Source: Aporhodopirellula aestuarii
GTDB lineage: Bacteria > Planctomycetota > Planctomycetia > Pirellulales > Pirellulaceae
Assembly: GCF_023701485.1 (NCBI RefSeq)
Contig: NZ_JAMQBK010000013.1
Span: 1-64,000, forward strand
Direction of reading: 5' to 3'
Length of the DNA: 64,000 bases
Part shown: piece after piece, positions 48,139 to 58,064 of the stretch
How positions within the stretch are numbered: position 1 is the first letter of the stretch
Layout of the letters: the number at the start of each line of letters is the position of its first letter
The notes under the pieces: model-generated
Told to the model about the DNA's origin: nothing
The model's database searches: none
What the model saw: the letters and a program-made list of their open reading frames with translations, nothing else
Translations under genes and position numbers: made by a program

Positions 48139-49266
48139 ATGTCATTCAGATCGGTTGCCCTGCTCGTGCTGGTTGTGGTTGGAGGACCGACCGTTGGTTG
48201 GACCGCCGAGATGGATTGGATTCGCGTGTCGGCCGATGGGCGGTGCTTTGAGTTAACTCGGTCCCAATGCGGCTTCGTCCCATGGGGATTCAATTACGAT
48301 CACAATGGCGATGGCGACCTGTTGGAGGAATACTGGGACGAGCATTGGGAGGAGGTGGACTCGGCATTCCATGAAATGCGAGTCCTCGGGGCAAACGTCG
48401 TCCGCATTCATCTGCAGTTCGATCAATTCATGGCCAGCCCCACGGAGGTGCGTCAGGGCTCGTTCAACCAACTTAAGCGTCTGTTGCTATTGGCTGAGCA
48501 ATCCGGTCTGTACATCGATCTCACGGGACTTGGTTGTTATCACAAACAAAACGTTCCCCGGTGGTATGACGAACTCAGTGAGCAGGAGCGATGGAATGCT
48601 CAGGCCGCCTTTTGGGAAGCGATCGCGAAGACGTGTGCGAGAAGCCCCGCGATTTTTTGCTACGACTTGATGAACGAACCCGTCGTAGCGGGAGGTGCAT
48701 CGAAACGCGACGATTGGTTGGGGCCGGGTTTTGCAGGGAAGCACTTCGTGCAATTCATCAACTTGGAGTTAAATGGACGCGACCGAACCGACATCGCCCG
48801 CGAGTGGATTCGAACGCTGGTCACGGCAATCCGAAGACACGATCAGCGGCATCTGATCACGGTGGGCCTAGTGCCCTGGAGTCTTGATCGACCCGGGCTG
48901 ACATCGGGATTTGTCCCCGAAAAGATCGCCGCCGATCTCGACTTCATTGCCATGCATCTCTATCCCGAAAAAGGCAAAGTTGATGAGGCGATTGAGACGG
49001 TCAAGGGATTTGCTGCGGTCGGAAAACCCGTTGTGATCGAAGAAACGTTTGTTTTGAAATGTGGTGCCGAGGAATTGGAAGAGTTTATCGATCGTTCTCG
49101 CGAACATGCCTGCGGTTGGATCGGATTTTATTGGGGATCGACGCCTGAGGAACTGCGTCCGGCAAAAACGGTTGGCGAAGCACTCACGTTGAGTTGGCTG
49201 GAGTTGTTTCAACGGAAAAGTTCGGAGATGGTTGAGCAAGAGGAACCGGATTCGGCAAGTCGTTAG
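48139..49266 (+). CDS. Secreted GH5-like glycoside hydrolase
   Basis: The 375-residue protein from ATG 48139 has a signal peptide (SVALLVLVVVGGPTVGWTAE). The TIM barrel shows FVPWGFNYDHNGDGDL, VRIHLQFDQF, the acid/base Glu in DLMNEP (about residue 183) and a probable nucleophile Glu in VVIEETFV (about residue 300), the arrangement of GH5 (cellulase/mannanase) enzymes. Substrate cannot be read from sequence. The frame extends upstream with 18 further codons, rejected. It is alone; the next feature is a palindromic repeat. Confidence 0.87.
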   Translation: MSFRSVALLVLVVVGGPTVGWTAEMDWIRVSADGRCFELTRSQCGFVPWGFNYDHNGDGDLLEEYWDEHWEEVDSAFHEMRVLGANVVRIHLQFDQFMASPTEVRQGSFNQLKRLLLLAEQSGLYIDLTGLGCYHKQNVPRWYDELSEQERWNAQAAFWEAIAKTCARSPAIFCYDLMNEPVVAGGASKRDDWLGPGFAGKHFVQFINLELNGRDRTDIAREWIRTLVTAIRRHDQRHLITVGLVPWSLDRPGLTSGFVPEKIAADLDFIAMHLYPEKGKVDEAIETVKGFAAVGKPVVIEETFVLKCGAEELEEFIDRSREHACGWIGFYWGSTPEELRPAKTVGEALTLSWLELFQRKSSEMVEQEEPDSASR

Positions 49267-49749
49267 GAGTTCCCGCGACGTCCAGATTGCCGACGGATGA
49301 GCCAGGGGAGTCGTGATGCCATCTTGACTGTATTAGTGCTCTTCTTAGCAGAACGGCGCGAGCCGTCCGGTCCCGCGTTACCGGACGGTTCGCGCCGTTC
49401 CGCTACTTTTGCAATCACGCAGTGACTAAATCGAGGTCCCTTGGCACTACTTGGGTGCGGGGAAATGGTCTTCAATTCTTACCGGTGAGGTTGGTGTCGC
49501 GTAGATGGCGTGATGAGTTCAAAGTCAGCTGCTGTTTAACGATGTACCGGTTAGTTCTGGGCGAAACGGTACTCGACTGAATGTCGTCGCTGTTCAGAGA
49601 AATAGACGCGATTGATGGGACGCGATAAACTTCTTTAATCTGGTTTAGCGAGCCGGATGCGTGGCGTCTTTCTGTGCAAGTGGCAGAGGAGGATAAGCTG
49701 GAGTAATCGAGGATTATTGTTCGTCTCAATTTACAAGGATCGGTTTGAA
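49267..49749. other. Intergenic region with palindromic repeat
   Basis: The repeat copy D lies at 49348-49403. The remainder up to 49749 shows no gene that I can support. Confidence 0.5.
49348..49403. repeat. Dispersed palindromic repeat, copy D (full)
   Basis: Arms AGAACGGCGCGAGCCGTCC and GGACGGTTCGCGCCGTTCC pair almost fully around TCCCGCGTTACC. It is the best-preserved palindrome of the family in the window and follows the GH5 gene, where it could also act as a terminator hairpin. Confidence 0.8.
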
Positions 49750-50208
49750 ATGACGAAACGAGTTGGTTTCCCGTGGCCTCGGTTTGGGATCGCTGCTTTG
49801 ATGGTGTTGATCTTCTATTCCGCTGGGGCCTTTGTCGGATTCGGGTTCGGATTAGTCAAAGGCGTCGATGCGAAACTGGATAAGCGAATCGCTGCGATGC
49901 GGTCCCAGGTTTACCCGTGCTCGTACCGTGTCCACGATCTCTGGACGCAGGCCAGTTCGCCGGGCATGGGTGATCTCGAATCGCAAGAAGAATTCGTTAG
50001 CGAACTCATGAATGATGTGTGCAGGGATCGTTGGGAGAAAAACGGTGGTCCGTGTTCGGTCGGAGTGATGCCTGGGGCAATCGTCATATTTGCATCGAGT
50101 ATTGATCATGAAATCGTGAGGGCGTATATCGAGGGGCGCAGGAAGCAAATCGCGGTGGTCACGCGCGAAAAATGGTCGAATACCGAGACGACCGCGAGTG
50201 ACAGCTGA
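49750..50208 (+). CDS. Membrane-anchored protein of unknown function
   Basis: The 152-residue product from ATG 49750 has one N-terminal membrane helix (FGIAALMVLIFYSAGAFVGF) and an extracytoplasmic part with two Cys (YPCSYRVHDL; GPCSVGVMPG) that might form a disulfide. I do not recognise a family. A start further upstream (49657) is open but has a Cys/Trp/Arg-rich stretch unlike a protein N-terminus. Confidence 0.6.
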   Translation: MTKRVGFPWPRFGIAALMVLIFYSAGAFVGFGFGLVKGVDAKLDKRIAAMRSQVYPCSYRVHDLWTQASSPGMGDLESQEEFVSELMNDVCRDRWEKNGGPCSVGVMPGAIVIFASSIDHEIVRAYIEGRRKQIAVVTREKWSNTETTASDS

Positions 50209-50491
50209 TTCGTTAGCGCGTGAGCCAAGTGAACCGGTGTCGGCAATTCGTCAGGAGTTGCAGCTTGTGCTTGATTATCCATGGATTCGCGTCCATGGTT
50301 TGCCCGTGTCGTTCCGTTGGCTCTCACGTACCCATGTGATGTGAAATAGTCGTGAGGCGAGAATGTCGATGGTGAGGTGGCCCTCGGAGTACGTTCCACT
50401 AGAGGAATTGACTGGCGAGCGGACTGAGGCGATGGTGTTGGCTCTTTGAGTGGCTTTCCCCGGACGCGATGCAGGCGATCGACAGATTCCC

Positions 50492-51646
50492 ATGATTTTG
50501 CACATCGACATGGACGCGTTCTACGCGTCGGTTGAACAGCGAGACGATCCGTCGCTGCGTGGGAAAGCACTTGTGGTGGGTGGAAGTGCGTCCGGTCGTG
50601 GTGTCGTGGCGGCGGCCAGTTATGAGGCTCGCAGGTATGGGATTTTCAGCGCCATGCCGATGCGGACGGCGGTGCAACGGTGTGCCGAGCTCGTGATCGT
50701 TCGGGGGCGGATGGACGTGTACGCGGGGATTTCGCGGCAGATCCGTGAAATCTTCCATCGCTACACACCGCTCGTTGAGCCGCTCTCACTCGATGAAGCG
50801 TTCTTGGATGTTTCGGGTTGCCAAGCGTTGTTTGGTAGTGGGATTGAAATCGGCCGGCAAATTCAACAAGCGATCCACGATGAACTCGGTTTGGATGCGT
50901 CAGTTGGCGTGGCGCCGAACAAGTTCCTCGCGAAGGTTGCCAGCGGGCATGAGAAGCCTCGCGGGTTTACCGTCGTGGATCCTGACAACGTTCATGCTTT
51001 TTTAGATCCGTTGCCGATCAACAAGATTTGGGGCGTGGGCAAGCGGGCGGAGGAGCGACTGGGGCGGCTCGGTATTTACCGTGTTGAGCATCTGCGAAAG
51101 GTCGACCGTGAACTCTTGTCGCGGACGATCGGAAGTGGCTCCGCCAACCATTTGGCGGAACTGGCTTGGGGCCGCGATCCACGCAAGGTCGTCCCGGATC
51201 GTGAGGCAAAATCGATCTCGCACGAGACGACGTTTCACGCGGACATTTCGGACCATGAGGTCTTGAAGGCGATACTGTTACGATTGACGGAACAGGTCGG
51301 CAGACGATTGCGGCGTCATGGCCGTTACGGTAGCACGGTGACGTTGAAACTGCGATTCAGCGATTTCAACACGGTGGCCCGTTCGGTGACCTTGAAGACC
51401 CCGACGAATTCGACCACGCAGTTGTGGGAGACAACTCGCGATGCGTTGTTCAGCCGCATCGCGATCGATCAGCCGGTGCGTCTGGTTGGAATGGGGGTTG
51501 GTTCTTTGGCGAGTTCGCGTACTCGCCAGTTGGATTTGTTTGACGACAACGGGCTGCGTGACACGCAGGTTGATCGGGCGACTGATTCGATTCTAGACCG
51601 CTTCGGCAAAGGCGCGATACGTCGCGGCACGACGCTTGAGCCGTGA
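50492..51646 (+). CDS. dinB: DNA polymerase IV (Y-family translesion polymerase)
   Basis: The 384-residue protein starts MILHIDMDAFYASVEQRD, the catalytic metal-binding motif, and has YEARRYGIFSAMPMRTA and LSLDEAFLDVSG (second catalytic acidic pair), thumb helices (NKIWGVGKRAEERLGRLG) and a little-finger domain. Pol IV bypasses damaged bases. A 14-codon upstream extension from 50450 is rejected. No LexA box was recognised upstream. It ends convergent with glnA. Confidence 0.94.
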   Translation: MILHIDMDAFYASVEQRDDPSLRGKALVVGGSASGRGVVAAASYEARRYGIFSAMPMRTAVQRCAELVIVRGRMDVYAGISRQIREIFHRYTPLVEPLSLDEAFLDVSGCQALFGSGIEIGRQIQQAIHDELGLDASVGVAPNKFLAKVASGHEKPRGFTVVDPDNVHAFLDPLPINKIWGVGKRAEERLGRLGIYRVEHLRKVDRELLSRTIGSGSANHLAELAWGRDPRKVVPDREAKSISHETTFHADISDHEVLKAILLRLTEQVGRRLRRHGRYGSTVTLKLRFSDFNTVARSVTLKTPTNSTTQLWETTRDALFSRIAIDQPVRLVGMGVGSLASSRTRQLDLFDDNGLRDTQVDRATDSILDRFGKGAIRRGTTLEP

Positions 51647-51746
51647 GGCTCAGGGCTGCATCAGGACGCAATGGGAAGCATTAGGAAAGCAACAATCCCC
51701 GCCAGCGGACGAGCCGAAGACGGGGATCGTTGGATGCGATGCTGAG

Positions 51747-51783
51747 ACGGAAGCGGTGACAAGTGCAAAACCACCGCTTCCGT
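51747..51783. terminator. Hairpin between dinB and the glutamine synthetase gene
   Basis: Perfect 12-base arms ACGGAAGCGGTG (51747-51758) and CACCGCTTCCGT (51772-51783). There is no clear U run, so its role as a terminator of the two converging genes is likely but not certain. Confidence 0.6.
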
Positions 51784-51802
51784 TCAGCAAGGCGATCGCA
51801 GC

Positions 51803-54058
51803 CTATTTGATGAAGAGCATTTCGGCATAGGTTGGCAATGGCCATAAATCGTCCGCGATGTAAGCTTCCAGTTGGTCGACGTACTTACGTACTTCGAGCA
51901 TGGCTGGCAAGATCGCGTCGCAGTGATGTTTGGCTTCGTCCATCGGGTCGGACGCTTCGCCATCGGCGATTGCGAATTCTAACTTGGCAATGCTGTCTTG
52001 CAGCGATTTGACGAGGACGGTGACGGCATCGAGCGTGTCGGTATCGAAGTCATAACCGATCGCCTTGAGGTTCGCACACGTCGCAGCCAATTCACTTTGG
52101 TAGCGAATCGCGGCTGGGAAGATTTGCGTCTTGGCGATCTTCACGGCGAGCGCCGCTTCCACATCGATTGAGAGACAGTATTGCTCGACGTAGGTTTCGA
52201 AACGGCTGTGTAGTTCCCGTGGTGACAACACGCCGTAGGATTCGAAGAGCTCAATCGTTTCAGGTTTGAGCAGTTGAGGCAACGCGTCGGCCGTTGTCTT
52301 GAGGTTGAGCAAACCTCGTTCTTCGGCTTCCTTGTGCCATTCTTCGGAATATCCGTCGCCGTCGAAGATGACCGCGGAGCATTCGTTGATGATTTCGGTC
52401 AACAACGCTTGCACGGCCCCGTTCAACTTGGCGGGGTCGCCGCCGGTGGCTTTCTCAAGCGTTGTGGCACAGTAGTCGACCGACTCGGCGATGATGGTGT
52501 TCATCGCAACGAGTGGCCCGGCGATGGACTGGTTCGATCCAACGGCGCGGAATTCGAAACGGTTTCCGGTGAACGCAAACGGGCTGGTTCGGTTCCGGTC
52601 GCCTGCGTCTTTCGGGAGCGGCGGCAAAACGTCGACACCGACAGTCAGCGTGCCGGATGGTATCGACGAATTGGCGCCGCCTGTCTTGATTTGCTCGAAC
52701 ACGTCGGTGAGCTGATCACCTAAGAAGATCGAGATGATCGCCGGAGGAGCTTCGTTTGCACCGAGACGGTGATCGTTACCGGCGGTTGCCACAACGGCTC
52801 GCAACAGTCCTTGGTGCCGATAGACGGCGCGAATAACGGCGGCACAGAACACGAGGAACTGGGCGTTGTCGTGAGGCGTGTCTCCAGGGCTGAGCATGTT
52901 GCCTTGTGAGCTACTGCCGAGCGACCAGTTGACGTGTTTTCCGGATCCGTTGACGCCGGCGAACGGTTTCTCGTGCATCAGGCACGACATCCCGTATTTC
53001 TCGGCGGTCTTTCGCAAGATCAGCATCATCAATTGCTGGTGATCCGCGGCAACGTTCGCCGATTCGAAGACAGGAGCGACTTCGAATTGTCCAGGTGCCA
53101 CTTCGTTGTGACGTGTTTTGACTGGAATGCCGAGCTTGAACAGTTCACGTTCGGCTTCCATCATGAACGCGAGCACACGTTCTGGGATGGCTCCGAAGTA
53201 GTGATCGTCGAACTCTTGGCCTTTCGGTGGTTTTGACCCGAACAGCGTGCGTCCGGCGGCGATCAAGTCGGGACGTGCGTAGTAGAAACTACGGTCGATC
53301 AAGAAGTATTCTTGTTCGGGGCCTGCGGTCGATGCGACGAACGCACCATCTTGGTGACCGAAGAGTTTGAGGATGCGTTGGGCCTGTTTGTTGAGGGCCT
53401 GCATCGAACGCAGGACAGGCGTTTTCTTGTCGAGTGCTTCGCCGGTCCACGAAACGAACGCGGTCGGAATACAGAGTGTTGCACCGTTTGGGTTTTCGAG
53501 GATGTAGGCGGGACTGGTCACGTCCCAAATCGTGTATCCGCGGGCTTGCGAAGTGACGCGGATACCGCCGGTCGGGAAACTCGATCCGTCCGGTTCGCCT
53601 TGGATCAGTTGTTTGCCGCTGAATTCCGAAAGCGTGCTGCCGTCGGTTGTTGGCGAAAGGAAACTATCGTGTTTCTCAGCCGTTGCGCCGGTGAGTGGAT
53701 AGAAGATGTGAGCGTAGTGAGTCGCTCCTTTTTCCATCGCCCAATCTTTCATCGCTGAAGCGACGATGTCGGCGATTTCAGGATCGAGTTTTTCGCCCGC
53801 ATCGATGGTGGCCATCAATGATTTGTAGATCGACTTGGGAAGCCGATCCTTCATGACGTTTTTGTTGAAAACGTTTGCCGAGTAGTACTCTTGCGCGGTG
53901 ACGTCGACAAACTTGATTTGCGATGCCTTGGAAGCGTAATTGGTCGCTGCTGCGACGGCTGCTTGGCGAGGCGTCTTGCCGCCTGAATAGCCTGGGTTCG
54001 ATGCCGAACCTGAGTTCGATTGCGATGCGGATGCGGGTGGGGACAGCGTCGTGCTCAT
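51803..54058 (-). CDS. glnN: Type III glutamine synthetase (GlnN)
   Basis: GSIII makes glutamine from glutamate, ammonia and ATP. The 751-residue protein is about twice the size of GSI and matches [62 protein letters not shown] and [15 protein letters not shown] are family marks of the active site. The first 45 residues are Ser/Ala/Gly-rich and poorly conserved, with first clear family residues at [19 protein letters not shown]; the annotated ATG at 54058 fits. It stands alone. A palindrome GGGGACGTCCCC lies 73 bases upstream of the start. Confidence 0.95.
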   Translation of the reverse strand: MSTTLSPPASASQSNSGSASNPGYSGGKTPRQAAVAAATNYASKASQIKFVDVTAQEYYSANVFNKNVMKDRLPKSIYKSLMATIDAGEKLDPEIADIVASAMKDWAMEKGATHYAHIFYPLTGATAEKHDSFLSPTTDGSTLSEFSGKQLIQGEPDGSSFPTGGIRVTSQARGYTIWDVTSPAYILENPNGATLCIPTAFVSWTGEALDKKTPVLRSMQALNKQAQRILKLFGHQDGAFVASTAGPEQEYFLIDRSFYYARPDLIAAGRTLFGSKPPKGQEFDDHYFGAIPERVLAFMMEAERELFKLGIPVKTRHNEVAPGQFEVAPVFESANVAADHQQLMMLILRKTAEKYGMSCLMHEKPFAGVNGSGKHVNWSLGSSSQGNMLSPGDTPHDNAQFLVFCAAVIRAVYRHQGLLRAVVATAGNDHRLGANEAPPAIISIFLGDQLTDVFEQIKTGGANSSIPSGTLTVGVDVLPPLPKDAGDRNRTSPFAFTGNRFEFRAVGSNQSIAGPLVAMNTIIAESVDYCATTLEKATGGDPAKLNGAVQALLTEIINECSAVIFDGDGYSEEWHKEAEERGLLNLKTTADALPQLLKPETIELFESYGVLSPRELHSRFETYVEQYCLSIDVEAALAVKIAKTQIFPAAIRYQSELAATCANLKAIGYDFDTDTLDAVTVLVKSLQDSIAKLEFAIADGEASDPMDEAKHHCDAILPAMLEVRKYVDQLEAYIADDLWPLPTYAEMLFIK

Positions 54059-54898
54059 ATGAGCTCCTCAATGGAAAAAGAGAGTGGCCAAAGGCGAGGC
54101 AGTCGTCTTGCAGACCGCCAAAGTGAAACAGGGGACGTCCCCGGTGATTTGCGAACGTCGACGAAGCAACTGGCCCGTTTAACGAGTAACGAGCCGATGA
54201 AGAAATGGATCGATGCCGTCCTGGCGCAGAAAGCACGCGGATCCTTGTACGAAAGCTCGACCATCGACGCTCCGTTCGACTGATTCGACCGGATGTGATG
54301 GTTGTTTGTCCTTTCGCGTGCGTGCGAAGGATGACCAACGCAACGATTAGGCCAGTAAGTCCGACGGCGTATGGGCGTGCTGAGTAGCGGCGACGATCCC
54401 GCCCTCAGCGGGCGGCACAGGTCCGTATGTCGTCGAAGGCGGTAGGAAACTTTTGCTTTTTAGGGACAGGCCGTCGCCGCTTTCGTTTCCGTTTGTGATC
54501 ACTCGCCAACGCAATAGGCATGCAAAGCTCGAAATGGTGGCGTTGTGCCTGCTCTGTGCGCAAACCAGTCGCTGGCGTTGTCAAATCGACTAGCCGACAG
54601 GGTTTACGCCGCATCTCAGAGACGCGGCAGAGCCGAGTTGACGGGTGAGCCGAGGGGTTGGTGGTTCGGGATTTCGGATGGTCGCTGAATGACCACGGTC
54701 GTCTCGGCTTGCTGCGTGGCGATTCAGTTTGGGGGGCGGCGAGCCGTTTGGCAGCAGAAAACACAGTGTTTCAAAAGGCGATGCGTGTGTTGGCATGCTG
54801 ATTGCGTTCCCTCGGTTTTATCGACGAAAACAATACACACCCGGTCGGAGATCGGCGTCGATACGAGCCTCCGACTTATCAACCCAAGAGTGACTGCG
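54059..54898. other. Intergenic region upstream of glnN and the Asp-Val lipoprotein
   Basis: 840 bases between two divergently read genes. There is a perfect 12-base palindrome GGGGACGTCCCC at 54131-54142, a possible operator for glnN. The frames at 54020-54283 and 54689-54898 do not look like genes. Nothing else was recognised. Confidence 0.45.
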
Positions 54899-55174
54899 AT
54901 GTTTAAGCAATTCCTTTCAATCCTATTTGCCGGTGGCCTGATGGTTGCCACGACCGGATGCGACGTTGATCAGACTTCGGAGGGCCGATTGCCCGACGTG
55001 GACGTCGATGCCGAGCCAGGCGCGTTGCCGAGCTATGACGTTGAAACTCCGGACGTAGACGTTTCGATGGAAGAGAAAAAGGTGGATGTCCCTGATGTCG
55101 ATGTGGACGTCGATAGCAAAGAACGCACGATGTCGTTGCCCGACGTGGACGTCTCCGTCCCAAGCGATGAGTAA
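54899..55174 (+). CDS. Small lipoprotein with Asp-Val repeats
   Basis: The 91-residue product (ATG 54899, MFKQFLSILFAGGLMVATTG then Cys21) is a lipoprotein by signal. The mature part is built of PDVDV/DVDV units: LPDVDVDAEPG, TPDVDVSM, VPDVDVDVDSK and LPDVDVSVPS, with charged linkers EEKKVD and SKERTM. Alternating Asp-Val runs favour beta strands with one face of carboxylates, which suggests divalent metal binding, but that is inference. I recall similar proteins in other planctomycetes, with no assigned function. Frame upstream to 54689 is open but not coding. Confidence 0.72.
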   Translation: MFKQFLSILFAGGLMVATTGCDVDQTSEGRLPDVDVDAEPGALPSYDVETPDVDVSMEEKKVDVPDVDVDVDSKERTMSLPDVDVSVPSDE

Positions 55175-55246
55175 ATCGTCGTCGGTTGATTGTTGATTTG
55201 TCCCCGCCAGTTGCTGCACTCCCCGCAGTCTCGAGCATTCTCTTTA

Positions 55247-55334
55247 GTAGCCGCCGTCGCGAGACGGTGGACCACGGTTCGGCGAACGTAGCCACTGATC
55301 GATTGGTCCACGATCTGGCGAATGTGCGTTACCT
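55247..55334. repeat. Dispersed intergenic repeat, two adjacent partial copies
   Basis: First copy GTAGCCGCCGTCGCGAGACG then GTGGACCACGGTTCGGCGAA (55247-55295); then GGTCCACGATCTGGCGAATG (from 55306). Same family as 29223-29273 and 30628-30676. Confidence 0.6.
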
Positions 55335-55395
55335 AGGAAGAATTCCAAAATGCACTCGGGCTGCGGGCGTGCGAATCATTTCCAGGAAGCCTGTC

Positions 55396-56655
55396 ATGCC
55401 CATTCGAATTCGTCCGTCCTTTACCTTGGCCCTTTTGCTTTCTGCCTCGACGAGCACCTCGGTGTTTTCCCAGCAGAACGCGGCGGAAAGTCTGCCGCGG
55501 GAAGTCGCCGCTGCTGAGGCCGCTGACATTAGCGATTGGGCGTTGGCGGGAGTCGTCTGGAGTGACGCGAACTTGACACGCAAGTTGGCGGGGGTGGCGA
55601 TGAGGTACGCCGAAACCGAAGATCAGCGTGCGTCGATGCGAGCGTTGGCTGTCGAGTCGCAGCGAGCTGTGGTGGCACTCGAAGCGTTCGGATGGGGCAG
55701 AGTCGACCAAACAAACAGCGGATTGACAGGCACACGAGATCCCGCCGCGACGCGGGTCGGCGATCGGCTTGAGCAGTTTGCCGATCAAACGACCGGGACA
55801 ACACAAGATTCTTCTCCTGCGGTGGACACCGCGCCTGTGGCGGGCATCAAGCGATTCGACACCGAGTCGCCCGCTGGAGCCGAGGACCCTGGGCTGGATG
55901 ACGAGCGTTTGCCGCAACAGGCACGCGTCGACATCGATCAGTATCGCGTGGATGACTACGTCGACGAGACTCCGGCTGAACGGGCAAATCTCGCGGATGC
56001 TCAAGAGGACGCAATTGAAGGTGCCATCGCAGCGGCGAGCCCAGACGGTATTGCCGGGCCAGCGTCGGACAGGATCAGCAAGCGGGAAGGCTGGACGCTG
56101 TCGTCGTCGCTCCCCTACAGCACCGACTCGATCTACGATTCAGATGACTATGATCACGATGTTGATTACATGGTCGAGAATCGGCTGGGAGCGGATTCCA
56201 CCAATGATGCAAGCTCTGACCAGGGTGATGCCGATGACGACATTGACCTCGATGACCCGGCGGAAGTAATCACGGGCGAAGATGAGATGGCAAACGCACT
56301 GGCACGTGAACGGTTGTCGGATAAACCCGTCTCGCGGAGCGATGGGTCGCTAGCATCCTCATCAGGCAATCGAACCATCCGTGTTGCCCGACCGTCCGAC
56401 ACGATTCCCCAGACGCGATTGCAACGGTATGCGAGTGTGGAAGACGCCAACGCGTTTGACGCTCGGTGGGTTCAGTTTCGGTTGGATGCAAACCAGGTTC
56501 GCTATTCGATGACCGATCCGAGCTTGGCAGCGGAAGCGGCCCAAGATGCGCTCAAGCAGATGCAAGCATCGGCAATCGTGGCAGGGCAATCGACGGACAA
56601 CGAAGAGTTGAAGGCAATCCTGCGACCGATCCTCGAACTCCAGCTCGCTGACTGA
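55396..56655 (+). CDS. Exported acidic protein of unknown function
   Basis: The 419-residue protein starts at ATG 55396 (CCAGGAAG 7 bases upstream) with a signal peptide (SFTLALLLSASTSTSVFSQQ). The N-terminal part (about 30-100) is helical (ISDWALAGVVWSDANLTRKL), followed by a long Asp/Glu/Ala-rich, low-complexity middle (about 110-340) and a more ordered C-terminus (about 345-419: VEDANAFDARWVQFRLDANQ; AAEAAQDALKQMQASAIVAG). No family recognised. It ends 12 bases before the second MITE-like element. Confidence 0.7.
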   Translation: MPIRIRPSFTLALLLSASTSTSVFSQQNAAESLPREVAAAEAADISDWALAGVVWSDANLTRKLAGVAMRYAETEDQRASMRALAVESQRAVVALEAFGWGRVDQTNSGLTGTRDPAATRVGDRLEQFADQTTGTTQDSSPAVDTAPVAGIKRFDTESPAGAEDPGLDDERLPQQARVDIDQYRVDDYVDETPAERANLADAQEDAIEGAIAAASPDGIAGPASDRISKREGWTLSSSLPYSTDSIYDSDDYDHDVDYMVENRLGADSTNDASSDQGDADDDIDLDDPAEVITGEDEMANALARERLSDKPVSRSDGSLASSSGNRTIRVARPSDTIPQTRLQRYASVEDANAFDARWVQFRLDANQVRYSMTDPSLAAEAAQDALKQMQASAIVAGQSTDNEELKAILRPILELQLAD

Positions 56656-56667
56656 GTTGTCTCGGAT

Positions 56668-56846
56668 TAGCCCGGACATTGCACGCGATTCGTAGGCCGT
56701 ATCGCATAAACCGTTACCAAGCCGGAACTACGGTCGCAAATCGATTGATTTTGGAAATAACAGAAAGTATTTCTAGCAAATCAAGTTTATGCGAATACGG
56801 CAGGGTTTTTCGCGACCTCGGTCCGGCCTACGCAATATCTGGATTA
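56668..56846. mobile_element. MITE-like 179-base element, copy 2
   Basis: The same length and layout as the element at 22085-22263, with clear sequence identity throughout and a right end that differs at two of the terminal bases (CTGGATTA in place of CCGGGCTA). The terminal TTA at 56844-56846 supplies, on the minus strand, the TAA stop codon of the SWIM gene. Confidence 0.8.
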
Positions 56847-58010
56847 GCCGAGTCGGATCACGACCTTCGGCGTTTCGGAGGACTGTTTCCGGCTGCGTTT
56901 CTTGACACCCGTTTTGCGTTTTGCAGCCTTCTTCGTCGATTTTTTCTTTGATTTCTTTTTCGCCGGTTTTGCAGTTCGAGCGGCCGGCTTTTTGGTAGCT
57001 GGCTTTTTCTTGCCGGTAGCCGATCTCTTAACGGTTGGTTTCTTGGTCGACCGCTTTTTGGTCCCTACCTGTTTGGCGGTGGACTTTGGTTTCGCCGTTT
57101 TCGTTTTCTTCTTGGCTTGGACGCTTCGCTTTTTCGGTGCTTTCTTTTTTGTCGCTTTCTTCTTGGCGGCGGGCTTCCGAGTCTTCTTTTTGGATGCCTT
57201 CTTCTTAATGGCCTTTTTCTTAGTAGTCGTTTTCTTCTTGGATGTTTTACGCTTTGCCGTTTTGGGAGTTACCGGTGCTGGTGCCGCCTGCGTGTCGGCC
57301 AGTTCGATTCCGAACATCGCCCCCAGGTCTTCGTCGCCCAGTCCGGAATTCTCATCGAGGCCCATCGCGGACGCTGCGCCTTCAGCACTGATGGCTTGAG
57401 AAATCAGTTCGTTCTGGTCGACGCAGCGTAGCAGGAAGAGGAGTTCGGGGGAGCTATCGAGTCGGTGTCCGACGCCGTAAAGCGTCGCGGCGAGATGTTT
57501 GCATAAATAGGCTCCATCCGGGCAGGAGCATCGCAACCGGATCTCGTTGTTCGCAGGGAACATTCCCGACTTCGGTTCGGTGATGCGGCGGATGACGTCG
57601 TCACCGAGTCTGCCCCGCATGAGGTCCATGATCGAATGGATTGATGAACTGCAACTGCGACAGATCGCGGCCCATGTTGCAGCGGGCAACGGATCGATTT
57701 TGATCTCGATCTCGTACAAGTACGAGCCGCAGACCATTGAGGTGATCTTGCCTTTGGTGATCCGCAGATGGGCGATGGATCCGTTGCGAGCATAGGTGCG
57801 GCCGCGGGGGAGTCGATTGGAGAAATCGCTGTACTTTTCGAGATGGGTACACCAATTCTTTCCCCAGAATGTCGTCGCGATTCCGTTGCCGCTGATTTTG
57901 ATCGGTTGTGGTTTCTCGTCTTTGCCGAGTCGCCTGATCACTTCCGCTTTGCCTTCGGCAATGCGTTGGCCGACGGGAACGTAGGGCGCGAAGCCGCCAT
58001 ACCAGGACAT
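56844..58010 (-). CDS. SWIM zinc-finger protein with Lys/Ala/Pro-rich histone-H1-like tail
   Basis: The 388-residue protein has an ordered N-terminal domain (about 1-130, starting MSWYGGFAPYVPVGQRIAEG), a SWIM zinc finger CSCPDGAYLCKH (about 160-171), and a helical part to about residue 245. The final 140 residues are almost entirely Lys, Ala, Thr, Pro and Arg (for example KKKAIKKKASKKKTRKPAAK), as in histone H1 and bacterial H1-like proteins, so it should bind DNA. SWIM proteins pair with SNF2 helicases; the helicase gene is 54 bases upstream on the same strand. The stop codon TAA lies in a MITE-like element. Confidence 0.88.
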   Translation of the reverse strand: MSWYGGFAPYVPVGQRIAEGKAEVIRRLGKDEKPQPIKISGNGIATTFWGKNWCTHLEKYSDFSNRLPRGRTYARNGSIAHLRITKGKITSMVCGSYLYEIEIKIDPLPAATWAAICRSCSSSIHSIMDLMRGRLGDDVIRRITEPKSGMFPANNEIRLRCSCPDGAYLCKHLAATLYGVGHRLDSSPELLFLLRCVDQNELISQAISAEGAASAMGLDENSGLGDEDLGAMFGIELADTQAAPAPVTPKTAKRKTSKKKTTTKKKAIKKKASKKKTRKPAAKKKATKKKAPKKRSVQAKKKTKTAKPKSTAKQVGTKKRSTKKPTVKRSATGKKKPATKKPAARTAKPAKKKSKKKSTKKAAKRKTGVKKRSRKQSSETPKVVIRLG

Positions 58011-58064
58011 GAGATGAGCCGTTTGTTTCGGGAAATTTGTGAAAAATGGAACTGATCGATGCCG

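Noticed and set aside
54020..54283. Possible small gene upstream of glnN
   Set aside because: Its N-terminal half overlaps the glnN start on the opposite strand, there is no ribosome binding site, and the translation matches nothing I know.
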